From NCBI GenBank assembly GCA_964213345.1, contig CAXOVX010000020.1:1-5551 (forward strand): a stretch of DNA of 5,551 nt, written 5' to 3'. The notes below the pieces were generated by a model. The model saw only the letters and a list, made by a program, of their open reading frames with translations, was not told where the DNA came from and ran no database searches. The stretch comes from CAXOVX01 sp964213345 (GTDB taxonomy: Bacteria; Pseudomonadota; Alphaproteobacteria; Rickettsiales; Midichloriaceae). Each line of letters opens with the position of its first letter. The stretch's first letter is position 1. Shown piece after piece: positions 5,356 to 5,551 of this stretch. Position numbers and translations under genes: made by a program.

Positions 5356-5399
5356 GGGGCTGTTGCGAGATGAGATAAATTAGTGTATTATTCATGTAG
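5356..5399 (+). mobile_element. Possible left end of IS5-type copy 2
   Basis: GGGGCTGTTGCGAGA at 5356-5370 resembles the GGNNCTGTTGCA-type terminal sequence seen in several IS families, and it lies 44 bases before the transposase reading frame, a usual leader length. Copy 1 has no counterpart because it is joined to the Tn3 remnant at the start of the transposase frame. The matching right end is outside the window, so this is a tentative boundary. Confidence 0.3.
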
Positions 5400-5509
5400 G
5401 TGTGGAAGATAAATGGTATGCAAATGGTATTAAGTCAAATACTAATGGTGAGTTTGGAAGAGTAGGTATCTAGAGATCATCAATACAGAAGTTTCGAGGC
5501 ATTATTTGA
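5400..5509 (+). repeat. 110-base direct repeat, copy B
   Basis: Same orientation as 1514-1623 with two mismatches. The two copies lie 3886 bases apart and bracket the ankyrin fragment, intron remnant and protease operon. Confidence 0.95.
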
Positions 5510-5551
5510 TTTTGCGGCAATTAGTGGTGAGTTATCAGCAGTTGAGTTGCC
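5400..5551 (+). pseudogene. IS5-type DDE transposase, copy 2, cut by window edge
   Basis: The same reading frame as copy 1 starts VWKINGMQM, is stopped by TAG at 5463-5465, then stays open to the window edge as VSRDHQYRSFEALF, then DFAAISGELSAVELP. The residues after EALF are the ones missing from copy 1, which shows that copy 1 carries an internal deletion. The TAG probably replaces a leucine codon (TTG), giving EEL-VSRDH. An in-frame TAG at 5397-5399 immediately precedes the GTG at 5400, so the frame starts at or after this point. Whether the rest of the gene is intact cannot be seen. Without a start codon after the TAG in a plausible place, this copy would make no full transposase. Confidence 0.75.

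Noticed and set aside
4760..5373. Plus-strand open frames of 113 and 63 codons opposite the protease operon
   Set aside because: They are antisense to two coherent coding regions with a good promoter and have no recognisable features.
1..5551. CRISPR array, tRNA or rRNA genes
   Set aside because: No regularly spaced short repeats, cloverleaf sequence ending in CCA, or rRNA core segments were recognised on either strand.

Overview
The window is AT-rich and gene-poor, and most of it is decayed mobile DNA. It holds remnants of a Tn3-family transposon, two copies of an IS5-type element, a second insertion-sequence fragment and a truncated group II intron, plus an ankyrin-repeat fragment. This mix suggests an obligate intracellular, reductively evolving bacterium such as a Rickettsiales- or Holosporales-like alphaproteobacterial symbiont. 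That placement is inferred from gene content and similarity of the fragments to remembered families; the genus cannot be fixed from the sequence alone.

Layout, left to right. Positions 1-111 are the tail of an unrecognised plus-strand gene, followed by a terminator hairpin near 205-229. Next is a divergent Tn3-type pair: a serine resolvase on the minus strand (257-809), broken by one extra base, and on the plus strand the N-terminal part of a Tn3 transposase (976-1506) with an internal deletion, a frameshift and stops. The 166-base gap between them (810-975) is where a res site and divergent promoters would be expected. At 1514 the Tn3 remnant is cut by an IS5-type transposase pseudogene (1514-2177) that has a nonsense codon, an internal deletion and a frameshift. 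About 360 bases of spacer follow, then a short ankyrin-repeat ORF (2538-2954), a transposase N-terminus remnant (about 3019-3176), and a group II intron 5' fragment on the minus strand (about 3177-3643).

The only apparently intact, well-expressed unit is a two-gene minus-strand operon at 5334-3662. A consensus-like promoter (TTGACA, 17-base spacer, TACTAT) drives a 145-residue Ig-like-domain protein (5267-4830). It is followed 22 bases later by a probable M35 Asp-zincin metalloprotease (4807-3662) with HEASH and GTQD motifs, its own N-terminal Ig-like domain, a single C-terminal membrane segment and a histidine-rich tail. The two N-terminal domains look paralogous, so the pair may work together (partner, inhibitor or scaffold plus protease) or may be a split descendant of one protease. 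The intron begins 18 bases after the protease stop.

At the right end (5400-5551) a second copy of the IS5-type element begins in direct orientation. Its first 110 bases match 1514-1623 with two mismatches, and both copies carry the same nonsense codon. The protease operon, ankyrin fragment and intron are therefore bracketed by direct IS remnants, which is compatible with composite-type movement or a segmental duplication. Nothing resembling a tRNA, rRNA or CRISPR array was seen.
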